The notes below the pieces were generated by a model. It worked only from the letters and a program-made list of their open reading frames with translations. It did not search any database and was not told where the DNA came from. Both the position numbers and the translations under genes were made by a program. A DNA stretch of 64,000 nt from Desarmillaria ectypa (lineage: Eukaryota > Basidiomycota > Agaricomycetes > Agaricales > Physalacriaceae), in assembly GCA_030407005.1 (NCBI GenBank), contig JAUDYN010000005.1, forward strand, positions 868,001 through 932,000. The letters run 5' to 3'. Positions 51,684 through 62,499 of the stretch are shown here, one piece after another (the first letter of the stretch is position 1; the number at the start of each line of letters is the position of its first letter).

Positions 51684-53787
51684 TCACAGGTCCCTCTCTT
51701 CATTGATAAGCTCTAAAGCCTTGTCACTCCTAGGTTTAATCGCGCATTTGAACGGAGATGGGTGGCTACAGGCAAAATTAGAGATGTCGGGAATAAGAGG
51801 AACAAAGAAGTATACAAGTTACCTTACAGTCCCCGTGGTTTGTTCCATGTCCGGCTCAAAAATAACACCATTTTCAGAATATTTGCTGATATCAAATACT
51901 GCCAGCACCATGGCGCACGAAATGAAAATTGAGGCTTCAGCGAGCTCTCTGCCTAAATATTCTGTCAATAAATCTGGCCCCACAGCCAGGCACTGCATAC
52001 CAGGGCATATTCTGTGAATGGACTTCAGAACACCAGTATCTCAACTCTCTAAGAAGGAAGCCGACTCACCGACGACCAAATCCGAATGCTACATTGGACG
52101 GATTAAAGGCTGGCTTCTTGCTCTCCGTTTGGATAAATCTTTCAGGCGAAAACTCGAAAGGTTGGTCATATACCGCAGGATCATGCAGTATTTTCCTATC
52201 GACGGTGTGAGGCTAAAGGTAATATAAGATATGCGTCTGCATACCATACATTTCCCAGGACAAACGATCCCCGCGGAATAAAATAGCCAGAGTGAATGTC
52301 ATCCTCGCTAGCGCAATGGGGCACAGCTTCATTCAAGGCATGAGTATAGATAATTGATGGCAGCATACACCCACCTGTAGGTCCGACGGTATGCCAACGT
52401 GTAACCTCGCGTGCCAGAGCATCGATGTACGGGAGACGCTCTCGATCGTCAAATCGAGGTAACCTATCGTTTCCGACGACCGCGTCTATCTCTACTTGTG
52501 CCTTCGCCTGAACTTCAGGGAACATCACCATGGCTTTGAAGAAGGCGTAAATGGAGGGTACGGTCTAGTTGCGTTAGACTGGTCATTTGAAAAAAAAAAT
52601 GAGGAAGCGAAACCTACGGTACCCGTCCCAGCTGTCATGAGCAATGAGCATGGAAGGATGAGGTTAGTTGTTCACCGACCTGTATGAATAGATGCGGCAA
52701 GCCACTTGATATCACATTCCTCCTCCTCACTCACTCCAACTTCCAGGAGACTCGACGCAAAGGAAAAAGGTGCCTTGCCTGCTGCCTACAGACTGGTGAG
52801 AAGCACTAAGTGTGGTGCATGACCGCCCTTACCATTTGCTGTTTCACATAGCTATGAGGTTTTTCTACCATATCCATGAGGGTCGATTGCCATTCCTTCG
52901 CGGTTCGCTTGAATCCCGCCCCAGGGAACCAGTCTGGAAGGTAGCGCACTGACCGTGTTGTGCTTAGTTGCAAAACGCGTAGCACGAGATATTACGAGAT
53001 AAATCACGTACATATTGGAATGAGATTGACCAAAAAACCGCCGGGAGCCGTGGAAAGAGAAAATTGGTTCATTGCTTCCATTACCAACGCGATGAAAGGA
53101 TCGTTGTCCTCTTCAATCTCATATCCGTATGAAATCCGTAGGATGATAGCCCCGGCCATTCTTGAGACAGTAAACAGTCAATATCACTTTTATTAGAGAC
53201 GAAACGATTCCGCTTACTTCCGAATATGCTTTTGAAGATCCTCCGGTTTAGCAGAAATTCTCTTCAAAAGACGATGCGTCTCTTGTTCCTCGATTGATAA
53301 AAACTGCTCCATTGCCGCCTGTTTCCCAAAATGCTTATGAATCTGTCGGCGATAGGTGCGGAAGCGTGCACCGTAAGGTATAAGACCGAGTATATTCTTC
53401 CAGCCGACGAGTTCGCCGCCCATCTCTACAATGGGTCTATCAGAATAGATGAAGCCCTTCTTGTCCAACATGTCCATAGCCATATTAGCTGAGTTTATTA
53501 TGACTAGACGCTGTCCGGGGGTAGAAACCGATACGATGTCGCCTTATGGCACACTATGTGAATATAAGCCACCAAATTTGTAGTTAAATCTTACCGTATT
53601 TTTCCCCCCATTTAGCGAAAGTGAGCCATTCTTTCTCAGAGGGTATGTCAAGAAGGTTCCCGATAAAGGGTAGTCCCTTGGGGCCAGGAGGGAATGGCGC
53701 ATTGTGATGTGTTGGATGGAAACGGCGCCGAACAAAGATGAGAATGGCGAGTGCAACAGTGATACCAAGAAAGATAGAGGAAGTCAT
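51684..53787 (-). CDS. cytochrome P450 monooxygenase (first)
   Basis: Membrane-anchored haem oxygenase of 507 aa in twelve exons: 53,595-53,787; 53,218-53,542; 53,012-53,160; 52,833-52,948; 52,680-52,785; 52,618-52,631; 52,375-52,564; 52,245-52,326; 52,070-52,195; 52,001-52,011; 51,823-51,952; 51,684-51,765. N-terminal anchor at about 3-19, proline hinge PFPPGPKGLP (31-40), ExxR EVTR (354-357), PERF (409-412), haem loop FGFGRRICPG (429-438) with Cys436. The I-helix reads AGTGTT (297-302), so the usual acidic residue before the Thr is Gly. The Cys codon sits in an 11-nt exon and the I-helix in a 14-nt exon. It resembles fungal P450s of the O-methylsterigmatocystin-oxidoreductase type; the subfamily cannot be assigned. 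Tail-to-tail with the FAD monooxygenase, 364 bp between stops. Confidence 0.92.
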
Positions 53788-55306
53788 TTTTGAGGATTAT
53801 GGCATCGCGCTAAGGTACATTCTTTTATATCGCAGTATTATCAGTTTCTTAGTACTTTAGGAAGATAGCTAAACTGACTTGCAAGGGTAAACACGTCATA
53901 CACATCTCCTTTGAGAAAAATTACCGCATTCTGGTTACTCCGTATGACCTCCGCTAATCCAGTGAGCGGCAGAGCAGGACGGTATCCTGAGCCCAGCCTC
54001 CAAGATGGTCGACCTGATGAGCATGGCTAGTACAATACAGGGTCTCTTCAGTGGTGACACTACACAGTAAATAGTAATTCCTGGCCAGGGAGATCCGAGA
54101 TTTGGAAAGAAAAAAAAAAGGGAAAAAGGGAAAAAAACCGAGGTGTTGGTCCAGTTTCGCCTTCCGACAGAAAAGAAGAACAATGGTGCTGGATAATGGA
54201 AACTGTGCGGGTCCAAATCTTCGATGATGGTGGTACGCTCCACCGACTGAAGCATCATTGGCAAAGTTGAAACCCCGTTTTCAATGCAGGGAGAATCTCA
54301 TACACTGGCAGGGAAAGGGCGGCCACGCTACACACGCACGTGGTTCACTAGATTTTTCTACCCGAACCATATGCATAAGGTACAGGCCCTGCGAGTAACT
54401 GTAAAGCAGCTTGCCAGGCTACCGAACCAGTGCGCTGCGAGGCTCAAGAACAACTCCTTGTATCTGCGAACAAGAAGACTCGGAGAATGCTGAGCCATGC
54501 CAGAGACGAGATCTCGAAGTTCGACCCCAGGTTCATAGAGTAACATACTAGTATGGGCTGTGTAACAATTCTGCACGTCGACGCTTCCAGAGTAATCTAT
54601 AGATTAGCTATTACGACATTTCTAAATGACATATTCGCCACCTAAATGGCCCCGACCAATAGTAATGGGTCCCAAAATTCATCGAACCTTCATTCACCGC
54701 CTTCCTTTCCTATTCTACGGTAATAACTTGGACATCAGTGTGACATTTCTGAATGCGCAGATAAACAGTATGTCGTGCCTCATACGGTAGACTTGCCCTT
54801 AGGTGTGTTTCTTTCTCTTACGTAAAACCTTGTTGTCCGGATGTTCAACATTCAACCCCCGTTCTTTAAATAATCTAATACTTTTTTACCCCATCTTGCG
54901 TTGAGTCTGATCCCAGTTCAATGCAGGACTGTATGAAGGGTTCTGCGCAAAAATTGAACGATTCCTGTGACATGAAGGCACTCCTTCCACATGTTCGAGA
55001 AACAAAGCGCTTGGAACGCTGTTTTGGTAATCCCTCTGCCTGTTCGTTGGGTCGTTACACCTATAGCAATCGTCGTACCGGGGGATGCCTGAACGATGTT
55101 TCCGTTTCCGTCGCTGTCGACGTGGTCGAGACAGCGTCTGTGTTGATGAAGCAGTATCAAATTCAATCAAGTTGGATACCAGTCAACTAAAAGCGATTAT
55201 TGAACTATGAAGATACTCTTGATATTGAAAACTAGAGACTTGAGCTTGAATGGCCGTCGCAGACGCCAGTTGTGCCACCTACAGCATGAAATGGAGCACC
55301 AGTACG
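53788..55306. other. intergenic, no gene supported
   Basis: About 1.5 kb between the P450 start and the transporter stop. It holds a purine-rich A/G run near 54,103-54,140 and short unconvincing frames (for example 54,886-55,190 on either strand) without family content. Confidence 0.45.
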
Positions 55307-57072
55307 TCACACTACCCAAGGGCTCTGTCCCGCTCCCAATTCCCTATTCCTCTTTTTATAAATCATCCTTAACAGCTCCACACAAACAGCTCCCGTCAAT
55401 AGCACCGCTCCGTTCGTATAATGTCCCGTGGGGTACCCAGGTGATTCGCTCGGTTTGTAAATAAAGAGCGCTGACGATGAATAAATGCACGGAGAAAGAG
55501 AGAGAGAGAGAGCCTACCGATCAGTTGACCCATTGCTCCAAATGCTATGTACATCGGGATAGCCAGCGTGGTTGCATTTGTATCCCTCAGATTTCCCGTA
55601 AACCATGCCACTAATGACGGGGTAGACATGAAGGCGAATGTCGTTCCTAGGCAGAGCATCGCATAGCGCGCCTTGAATGATGTTGGTGGCAGGGTACCTC
55701 AAAGGGTTTCGAATTTCAACTTCATTCGAGAACCCGGAAATCAGGACATACCGTGCACAAGAAAGGTCACACCTGCTAGCACCATCGACACCATTGCACA
55801 CATCGACCAGACCCGGTACCTATCCGCTGCCCACGATATCGACACAGTCGCTACAAACGCCGCTGCAAATGGTGGGACAGTAAAAAGCTGTGCATCCCGC
55901 CCCTCGTATCCCAATCCATCGACAATTGTTGGTGCAAATAGCGATATACTCGTGAGCGGTACTAAGACCACCAGGTCTGCGAAGTGATGCAAATAAAGCC
56001 TCCAATCCATTAACGTGGTTTTAGCGCCTGCCCACGTCATCGTGGCATAGCCCATAGACTTGGAGGACTCTTGCTCGAGTCGAAGGACAGCAAGGACACG
56101 ATCGTCTGGGGAGAACCATGATGACTTCTCTGGGTAGGAGGGTAAGAAGAAGAACACCAATATTGCCAGTAAACATGACGGTGCGCCTTCGATGATGAAT
56201 AACCACCGCCAGGCTTCGAGACCCCGGCTGCCATTTAAAGGTCCTACCCCATACGCAATGCATCCACCAAATGCGGCCCCGAGAGGTCCAGCTGCTATTA
56301 TCAGCGATAGGCGGAGGGCGCGTTCGTCTAGTCGATACCAACTGCAGAAGAATTAAGACACAATCCAATAAGAGAAAGGGTACGGGACGGACATACAATG
56401 TGAAGACGTAGATCATACCAGGTACAAGACCTGAGACCAGATGACATGTCAGTGATGACTACTGGGCGTGAGACTTCCTACACACCTCCTTCAAACACTC
56501 CCAGCAAGAACCGAAGACCAAGGACTGTGCTATAGTTCCGAGACGCAGCGAGGACCATGACAGTCGCTCCCCATCCGAACATAAGAAACGCAAGCCAGAT
56601 TGGGGGGGAGAAGTGTTTAAGCAAATAATTGGAGGGAACTTCGAACAGTGCATACGAGACCACGTAGATCGCGAGAACGGCAACAAACTGATTGTCGGAC
56701 ATATGCAAGACTTGGAGGATCGAATCACCGGTATTAGCATTGAGGATCCTGGCGTTTCCCTAGAATGAGGATCAGTTATCCTTGATCGGTGTTGCATGGA
56801 TGGTGGAAAGAGAGATACTTACAATATTGACCGAGGCAAAGAAACTGAGCATGTACATCAACACAAAAGTGGTGATAATTCGAAGGTCGAGTTGCCAGAG
56901 TAACCTGGCGCAATACGGATTTAGTTCATGCTCTTGTAGAGTCGGCAAAAACATAGGCATACTTCTTCTCTGCAGCACGATCGATAATGCTGGCTTCACC
57001 GTTGGTTGCGGCTTCGTCGTACTGTTTGTCATCCGTAAGAGTAGGAATAGCAGAACCATGTCTTGATTCCAT
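55307..57072 (-). CDS. MFS transporter, anion:cation symporter (allantoate-permease-like) type
   Basis: Plasma- or inner-membrane carrier of 477 aa, seven exons: 56,963-57,072; 56,823-56,904; 56,486-56,759; 56,397-56,430; 55,752-56,341; 55,518-55,697; 55,307-55,470. A cytosolic N-terminus of about 37 residues is followed by twelve expected helices. The signatures FEVPSNYLLKHFSP, GLRFLLGVFEGGLVPG and EAWRWLFIIEGAP are typical of the ACS/Dal5 group, which carries organic anions such as vitamins and small carboxylates. The last junction was chosen so the C-terminus reads YKPSESPGYPTGHYTNGAV, as in relatives; a more distal AG gives an early stop. The start is the first in-frame ATG. It may import or export the substrate or product of the neighbouring oxygenases; this is inferred from position only. 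Confidence 0.9.
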
Positions 57073-57700
57073 GGCGATCGCGACCGAGCGCCATTTAACT
57101 CGCGACCTAGTCTTTATATCCTCGAGGGTATCCTGCGTCAAGCTTAGGCGTGTTTTACGTGTCACGACATGCCGCTAGACTTGACGTAACCTTTTCTTTT
57201 GAATAGACACCGTGAGGGTCCGATACCAAAGTCCGGGAAATGTATACAGTTACCAGATGGGCCTTTCATCGATAAATGGATGAGAAAGATAGCCTTTCAA
57301 GACATAGTCCGTAAACATGTTTGGAATGCCCGTCTCATCCTGCAAAAGCTTTGATATCGCACCTCAGCAGCGCCATCAGAGGTGCCGCTCACATTTCTCG
57401 AAACAGGGAACAACCACCATCTAAGGAGGCGAGTAGGGGTAAATGTACACGTCGAACCGTCTACGCCTCTGCGTGGTTCCGACAAGGATCCGTGAGCATT
57501 ACTGCTGCCTAAGCTTATCGTATAAGCAGTATAACGATGTATTGACATATTACAACATAGAGGAGGGAGCTGCTTGTGTATGCCTCTCGCGAGTGGATTC
57601 CACTTCCTCTTGACAATCGAGAGCCAGATGAGCGGATCGAGGGCCAGTGGTGATGGTGTAGCAGCAAGTCGCTGAGATGGACGATGATCCACTGTTGTGA
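57073..57700. other. spacer upstream of the MFS gene
   Basis: Left part of the divergent 1.8-kb interval between the transporter and the second P450. No gene supported; presumably holds the transporter promoter. Confidence 0.4.
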
Positions 57701-57990
57701 TGCGCCGGTCTTTTGGCCCAAAAATCAGCACAGAAAAACCGGTGTCGTTTTGGGCCGGTCTTTGGCTTGGAGGTTTTGGTACCAAAAGATCTTGATAAAT
57801 ACAGTGCGGTTTGTACCGATTTTTTGAGCCAAAAATAACGAATGAAAAACGCGCGGTCTTTGGGCCGGTTTTATATAAATCTTCGATCTGGTCTTTGCCC
57901 AAGAACAACGCGTCGAAAGGCCCCGATCTTACAGCAGGTCTTTGGTGAGATCTTTTAAGCGGTTTTTCTGCCGGTCTTTTGAGCAGAAAA
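57701..57990. repeat. diverged short repeat cluster built on GGTCTTTGG
   Basis: At least six degenerate units (at about 57,706, 57,757, 57,855, 57,890, 57,938 and 57,973), several as GCCGGTCTTT followed by GGCC or GAGC and an A-rich run. Spacing is irregular. The long minus-strand frame over this region (57,297-57,998) reflects the repeat and not a gene. Confidence 0.55.
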
Positions 57991-58897
57991 ACAGGCATAT
58001 GCCCAAGGGCTTTTAGCTTGACATTTCATCTTTTCAAAAGGCTTGCGAATCGTGATGATACGCTGGCAATTGTGCTACTTAACAATGGTGAATGCTGCTC
58101 ACCGCCCAATGGCATAAAGCTATTTGCGTCGTACGAAAACGAGAGACACTTACTACTAGTCGGAATCACTACCAGGGCTAGTAGTGGGTAGGAAAAGCTT
58201 GCTACTAACTTACTACATTGCCTTCATTATAGACGTTACTTCCTACGCGACGTGCAATATGGTGTCTAGATCTACATTGAACCCCATTCTCTATTGCCAT
58301 TTGGTCCTATCTTCTATCCGCTCTATATTCAACGTCCGCTTGAGAATTGGTTCACGTTCGGTCAAACTTGATCTGGACTACGACTTTGGTAACTTCGCCG
58401 TCTTAATTTGCTTCGCCCCTTTCAGGGTATCTGCCCCTCACTGGCGTGTACTATTGTCTTCAGAAGATATGTAAGTTCCAGGTACTTCTTATACTTATAC
58501 TTGCATGCTTCTATGTTCTGCCAGTGTGTCTGACTGTATTAACGGAATCTGTGGGTTCCCTTTGTTAAGCTAATACCAATTCTTGACTTGGTGGGTACTA
58601 CTCCACTCCTGCAGTGACATTCCCGAATGTCATGGTGGGTTGTCTTCACCGATAATGACGCGTCGCATGTTACAGAAACCTTTTTTGATCGGATCTTCAA
58701 TTTCTCCGCATTTCAATGTATAGGTCATATCCGATCGCCTCGCTGTACACGTATGAGAAGCAAGGAACGTTGAACGTTTTGAAAAACGCCCTCCGACCTA
58801 GCCCCATATCATTCCGTCACTAGTTACCTTGAACCCTCGGGTTGTCTCTTTAAGAGTCAATGTTGAAGCACTCGAGCCTCCCCCAGGTGATCTAAGG
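57991..58897. other. spacer upstream of the second P450
   Basis: No gene supported. A plus-strand open stretch at 58,184-58,474 shows no family features. The promoter of the P450 at 58,898 is expected here. Confidence 0.4.
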
Positions 58898-60944
58898 ATG
58901 GCTTTCAGTATCCTGTGGTCGATTGACTCGGCCGTGTCGTTCAAGCATCGCATTCCTCTTTGGCTCATTAGCAAAAATACAGCATGGTTAACACTTGCTC
59001 TGATCGCTGTGCTGTATTACTATGCTGACGATCTGATACGTTGGGTCAAGGTTTGTCGTCTGTTTCAATCCATCTTTGACCTTCATCTAACGACGCATCT
59101 AGTTTACCGCATTCAAATGTGAAGCGCTTCGTGGGGTCAATATTCACGGCCCTATTCAGGACACGCGCATTACGCGATTTTCGGATGGGTGAGGGCTTTT
59201 CTTGGGCATGTTATATAATGCTGAATGCATTCTCAGTCTCGAGATGACCACGTATTGTCGGGAAAAGTACGGTTCAATATACCGGGTTTTCTGTGGCTCA
59301 ATACCTGAAATGTATGCGAATGTCGCCTGTGCTCTCCCACACTAACTAGCTCTGTGTAAGTGTCCTGACGAACCCAGAAGATGTTCGCGCCTTCTACAGT
59401 CGCGATGGCAGGGCCCACTTGAAGAACCACAACATTGGATTTGGAGATTACATTGGAAAGTCGGTGACAATCTTTCCTCGAACACGAATATTTCACTGAA
59501 TTATTTTACAGAATACTGGGACACTGCGTGGGGGTCAAGTACGGTAAAGATTGGACCAGACTTCGCTCTCACATCGATCCGCATTTCTCCTCCTCTGTTG
59601 CTATCGATTTACTGCCTATCATGAATACGGACGTCTCGGAATGGCTAGAAACACTGCCCATGACGATGAAATCTCCCAATGAGCGTACAAAATTCAAAGT
59701 GCAGGCCGGGGAGCTTGTATCCTATTTACCTCTGAGGATGATCGCCAGTGCGATTTTCGGTGGCCTTCTTGATGATAAAGTGCGTCACTCATTAAGTGGC
59801 CAAGTTCCATCTAACGAGGCGATTAGCTTCGGGCAGAGCTGGTCGATCTTTTTATCCTCCATGAACGGCTGATGACCCGTGCAATCTTGGGGAAAATCAA
59901 CCAGTGGACTCTCGCAAGTTACCTGCCTACTGAAGCCAATCGCGACGTACAAGTTTTCCAGAGAGATTGGTGTAGCCTCTTGCGTCGTTGTGCGCGAGAA
60001 GCAGAAGAGGTACAAGATCTTCCTTGCGTCTCCGTTTCCGACACACTCATGACAAGACAAATTAGCGAAACATCAAGGCTGCAGTTTCCGAACTATATAA
60101 AACGATGCAAGAAGGTGGGATGTCCTTCGTCGAGTACTGTCACTCCGTCGACGAGATCTTGTTCAACAACGTCGGTGCGTATATGAACTTATTTATTTTC
60201 ATGTGCTCGGAAATCCTAATTATACATTTACGAGCAGATGTGACAACGATCCATATATCCTGGATCCTCATCAACCTTGCTCAACATCCCGACGTGCAGA
60301 ATCGTCTAGCCCAAGAGATCGATACGGCACTCAAAGATGATTCCCACGGCTCCAGATCTGAGAGGATGAAGGCATACCTACGCAGGACGGACACCTTGTT
60401 ACATTATTGCTTCCTAGAATCTGGACGCTTACACCCGATTGCCTGTGAGTAATGACGTTGACGTTTCTGCGGACCAGTTTACTAAGATCGTTTGGTAGTC
60501 TATTCGCTTCCCCAAGTGACGGCGGAGCCCAAAGTCATTGGTGGACATCCTATCCCGGCTCGTACTTCCGTTCTGATAGATGTGTACACGCTGGGGCGCA
60601 AATCGCCAGTGTGGGGGGACGATGGTGATGCATTTCGGCCTGAGCGGTTCGTGAGCTTGCAGCCTATGCAGTATCGTTACTCCTACTGGAGGTTTGGTAT
60701 TGGCCCTCGTGAGTAGACCTAATGGCTTAGCATGCTATTTGCTAATAGCTACGCAGGTAAATGTGTGGGTCAGCATCTCGGGGATAAAATTGTGAAGAGT
60801 GTGGTCCATCAAATCATCGAGCGATACACTGTCTCTGTTGAAGGTGACGTCGGTATGTGCAGTGGCAAGTTTATGTGCACCCCGGCCGCAACCTTGGTTT
60901 TGGAGCCGAAAGAATTCATTTTGTCAAGTTCGGTTGTACGATGA
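58898..60944 (+). CDS. cytochrome P450 monooxygenase (second)
   Basis: 525 aa in ten exons: 58,898-59,050; 59,103-59,188; 59,237-59,311; 59,361-59,459; 59,512-59,779; 59,827-60,009; 60,066-60,174; 60,238-60,444; 60,499-60,708; 60,757-60,944. Membrane anchor at about 28-44. The I-helix NNVDVTT (322-328) is of the FANxDVTxxxISW type seen in some fungal P450s. ExxR is ESGR (385-388), PERF at 441-444, haem loop FGIGPRKCVG (459-468) with Cys466. It belongs to a different family from the P450 at 51,684. The third intron uses the acceptor GTGTAAG; an upstream AG would give an immediate stop. The ATG at 58,898 is the first in frame. Transcribed away from the transporter; likely part of the same oxidative pathway. 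Confidence 0.9.
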
Positions 60945-61077
60945 TGACACTGTTGCCATGTTAGACCTCTAACAGATTTCCTTTGATTTGAACTGAAATG
61001 TATAATGATACTGTACCCACCATTGTTATCTGCACATGCCTATAACTATGCCGGAGGTGGCCTGTTTCTTATACACT

Positions 61078-61690
61078 CTAACACCTGAGTGGACATGGTC
61101 CAATGGGTTGTCTAAATCGGGCTTATCTTTGCTTATCAGATAAGATGAGGAAATAATCGCAGCTGGATAATGACTCATTTGAGTGACTATCAAAATCCTA
61201 ATAAGGAAATGCCAAAGAGGCAGAATCTAATATAAAAGGAGCTAGAATTTTGATTTTATTTTGACTTGTGCAAAATAGTTGCCATCTAGCTGCAAATGCA
61301 ACTAGCAGAGCCATTTATTCTTCTCTCCTACCATATTCTGTTGAATATTTTACTGCCTATACATAGCATTCAACAGTGATAATAGCCCTGAAAGGTATTC
61401 CACTGTTCATGCATAGCACAAGATGAGTACTGATCTGATTGATAGTTTTCAGCATTCTCATTCATATACTATACTCATTCAACAATGTTGGCAATAATAT
61501 TCACTCTCAAATTATCTTTTAGAGGAGCATATCATGCACTTATTGTTGGTGGTCAGTATCAAGGAGCTATTTAGGCTGTGCACAGAGTGCCTGCTCATAG
61601 CATACAGTCAGTTTCTCAGACAGATAGAATGCAATAAATATTGCATTCTCAAAAATCTATCTAACATTTGCACAGAAAACTATTACTCAT
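61078..61690 (+). pseudogene. relic of ARG5,6 promoter, exon 1, intron 1 and start of exon 2
   Basis: Matches the reverse complement of about 43,068-43,560: first the upstream region with the GATA palindrome (61,132-61,144), then the start codon region (ACAATGTTGGCA), exon 1, intron 1 (TTGCATTCTCAAAAAT and TCTAAC) and the first bases of exon 2. An extra segment of about 130 bp lies near 61,160-61,290. From 61,531 to 61,690 there is no CpG at all, against 11 in the matching part of the real gene; nearly all changed sites are CG to TG or CA. The copy ends abruptly at 61,690, where a chromovirus LTR starts, so further exons may lie beyond the nested elements. It cannot encode a product. Confidence 0.85.
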
Positions 61691-62127
61691 TGTTAGACCT
61701 GAACTCCAGTATAACAAATAAAAGTAAATAGAGAGCTGTATCATGTTTAAACAATCACCCAATGAGTTTCAAGATATGTCACTATGAGTTAAGAGACTAG
61801 TACTTAGTCTTTGATGAGAGGATTGAGTCTGGGAGAAAGTTCAGTATAGATAAACTTTAGCTCAAAACTGGAGAAACTACAGTGAGAGTTACACTACTTG
61901 TATACTAAAGTTCTGGTTCTAATAATAATAGTGTCCATGCATGAAACAATGAATACAATATAGTAGGTGGATAATAATTGCAAGCCATAGCACAATGGCT
62001 ATAGTCATTTGGTAATAATGAGGTGACTGGTCTATGATCTGTGATAAGTGCTGAGATTAGACATGATCAGGATCATGATAAGATAAGTGCTTAAGATAAG
62101 ATAAGAAAAATAAGTGAAATCATAATA
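61691..62127 (-). repeat. chromovirus LTR (Gyp0 type) inside the ARG5,6 relic
   Basis: 437 bp, plus strand TGTTAGACCTG to AAATCATAATA. It is followed by ATACCCTCTTGTTAAGAC, the complement of a polypurine tract, so it is the 3' LTR of a minus-strand element. It matches 13,892-14,292. Confidence 0.75.
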
Positions 62128-62307
62128 ATACCCTCTTGTTAAGACAGACATCCTGACTGTCATTATGACCTGACTATAAGCTCTTTGAGGAGGCTTCTTT
62201 GTGTTGTAAAAGAGTGTGAAATAGAGGCTATGAGTGCAGTGGTAAACTATGAGACTTGACTGTGTGAGAGAGATGGGAGAGAATATTTTTCTGTATTATT
62301 AGTGGAC
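62128..62307 (-). mobile_element. chromovirus internal stub
   Basis: Purine tract complement plus about 160 bp of decayed 3' internal sequence (compare 25,275-25,330), cut at 62,307 by the Copia2 LTR. Confidence 0.55.
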
Positions 62308-62499
62308 TGGTCTGCCTGATATATATACTACAAGATGGGTACTTCTAGAATATACTATTATCTACTAGTGTCCATGTCTGACTCATTGCTGAGTGAGCAG
62401 ACAGACAGTCAAGTCAAGGAGAAGGTGCATGAAGGTTCATATGCTTCAACATTGCTCCGATTGCCAGATTGCCATATGCAGCTGAGTGCATCTTTAACA
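62308..62499 (-). repeat. Copia2 3' LTR
   Basis: 192 bp, plus strand TGGTCTGCCTGA to ATCTTTAACA, followed by CTCCCCCTCAAGATGGC, the complement of the copia polypurine tract. Same length as the Copia1 5' LTR. Confidence 0.87.

Noticed and set aside
54886..55190. Overlapping short frames on both strands in the P450-transporter interval
   Set aside because: No family features, both strands equally open, and no supporting splice structure.
57297..57998. Long minus-strand open frame (233 codons)
   Set aside because: It runs through the GGTCTTTGG repeat cluster, has no recognisable domain and no splice or start context; its openness follows from repeat composition.
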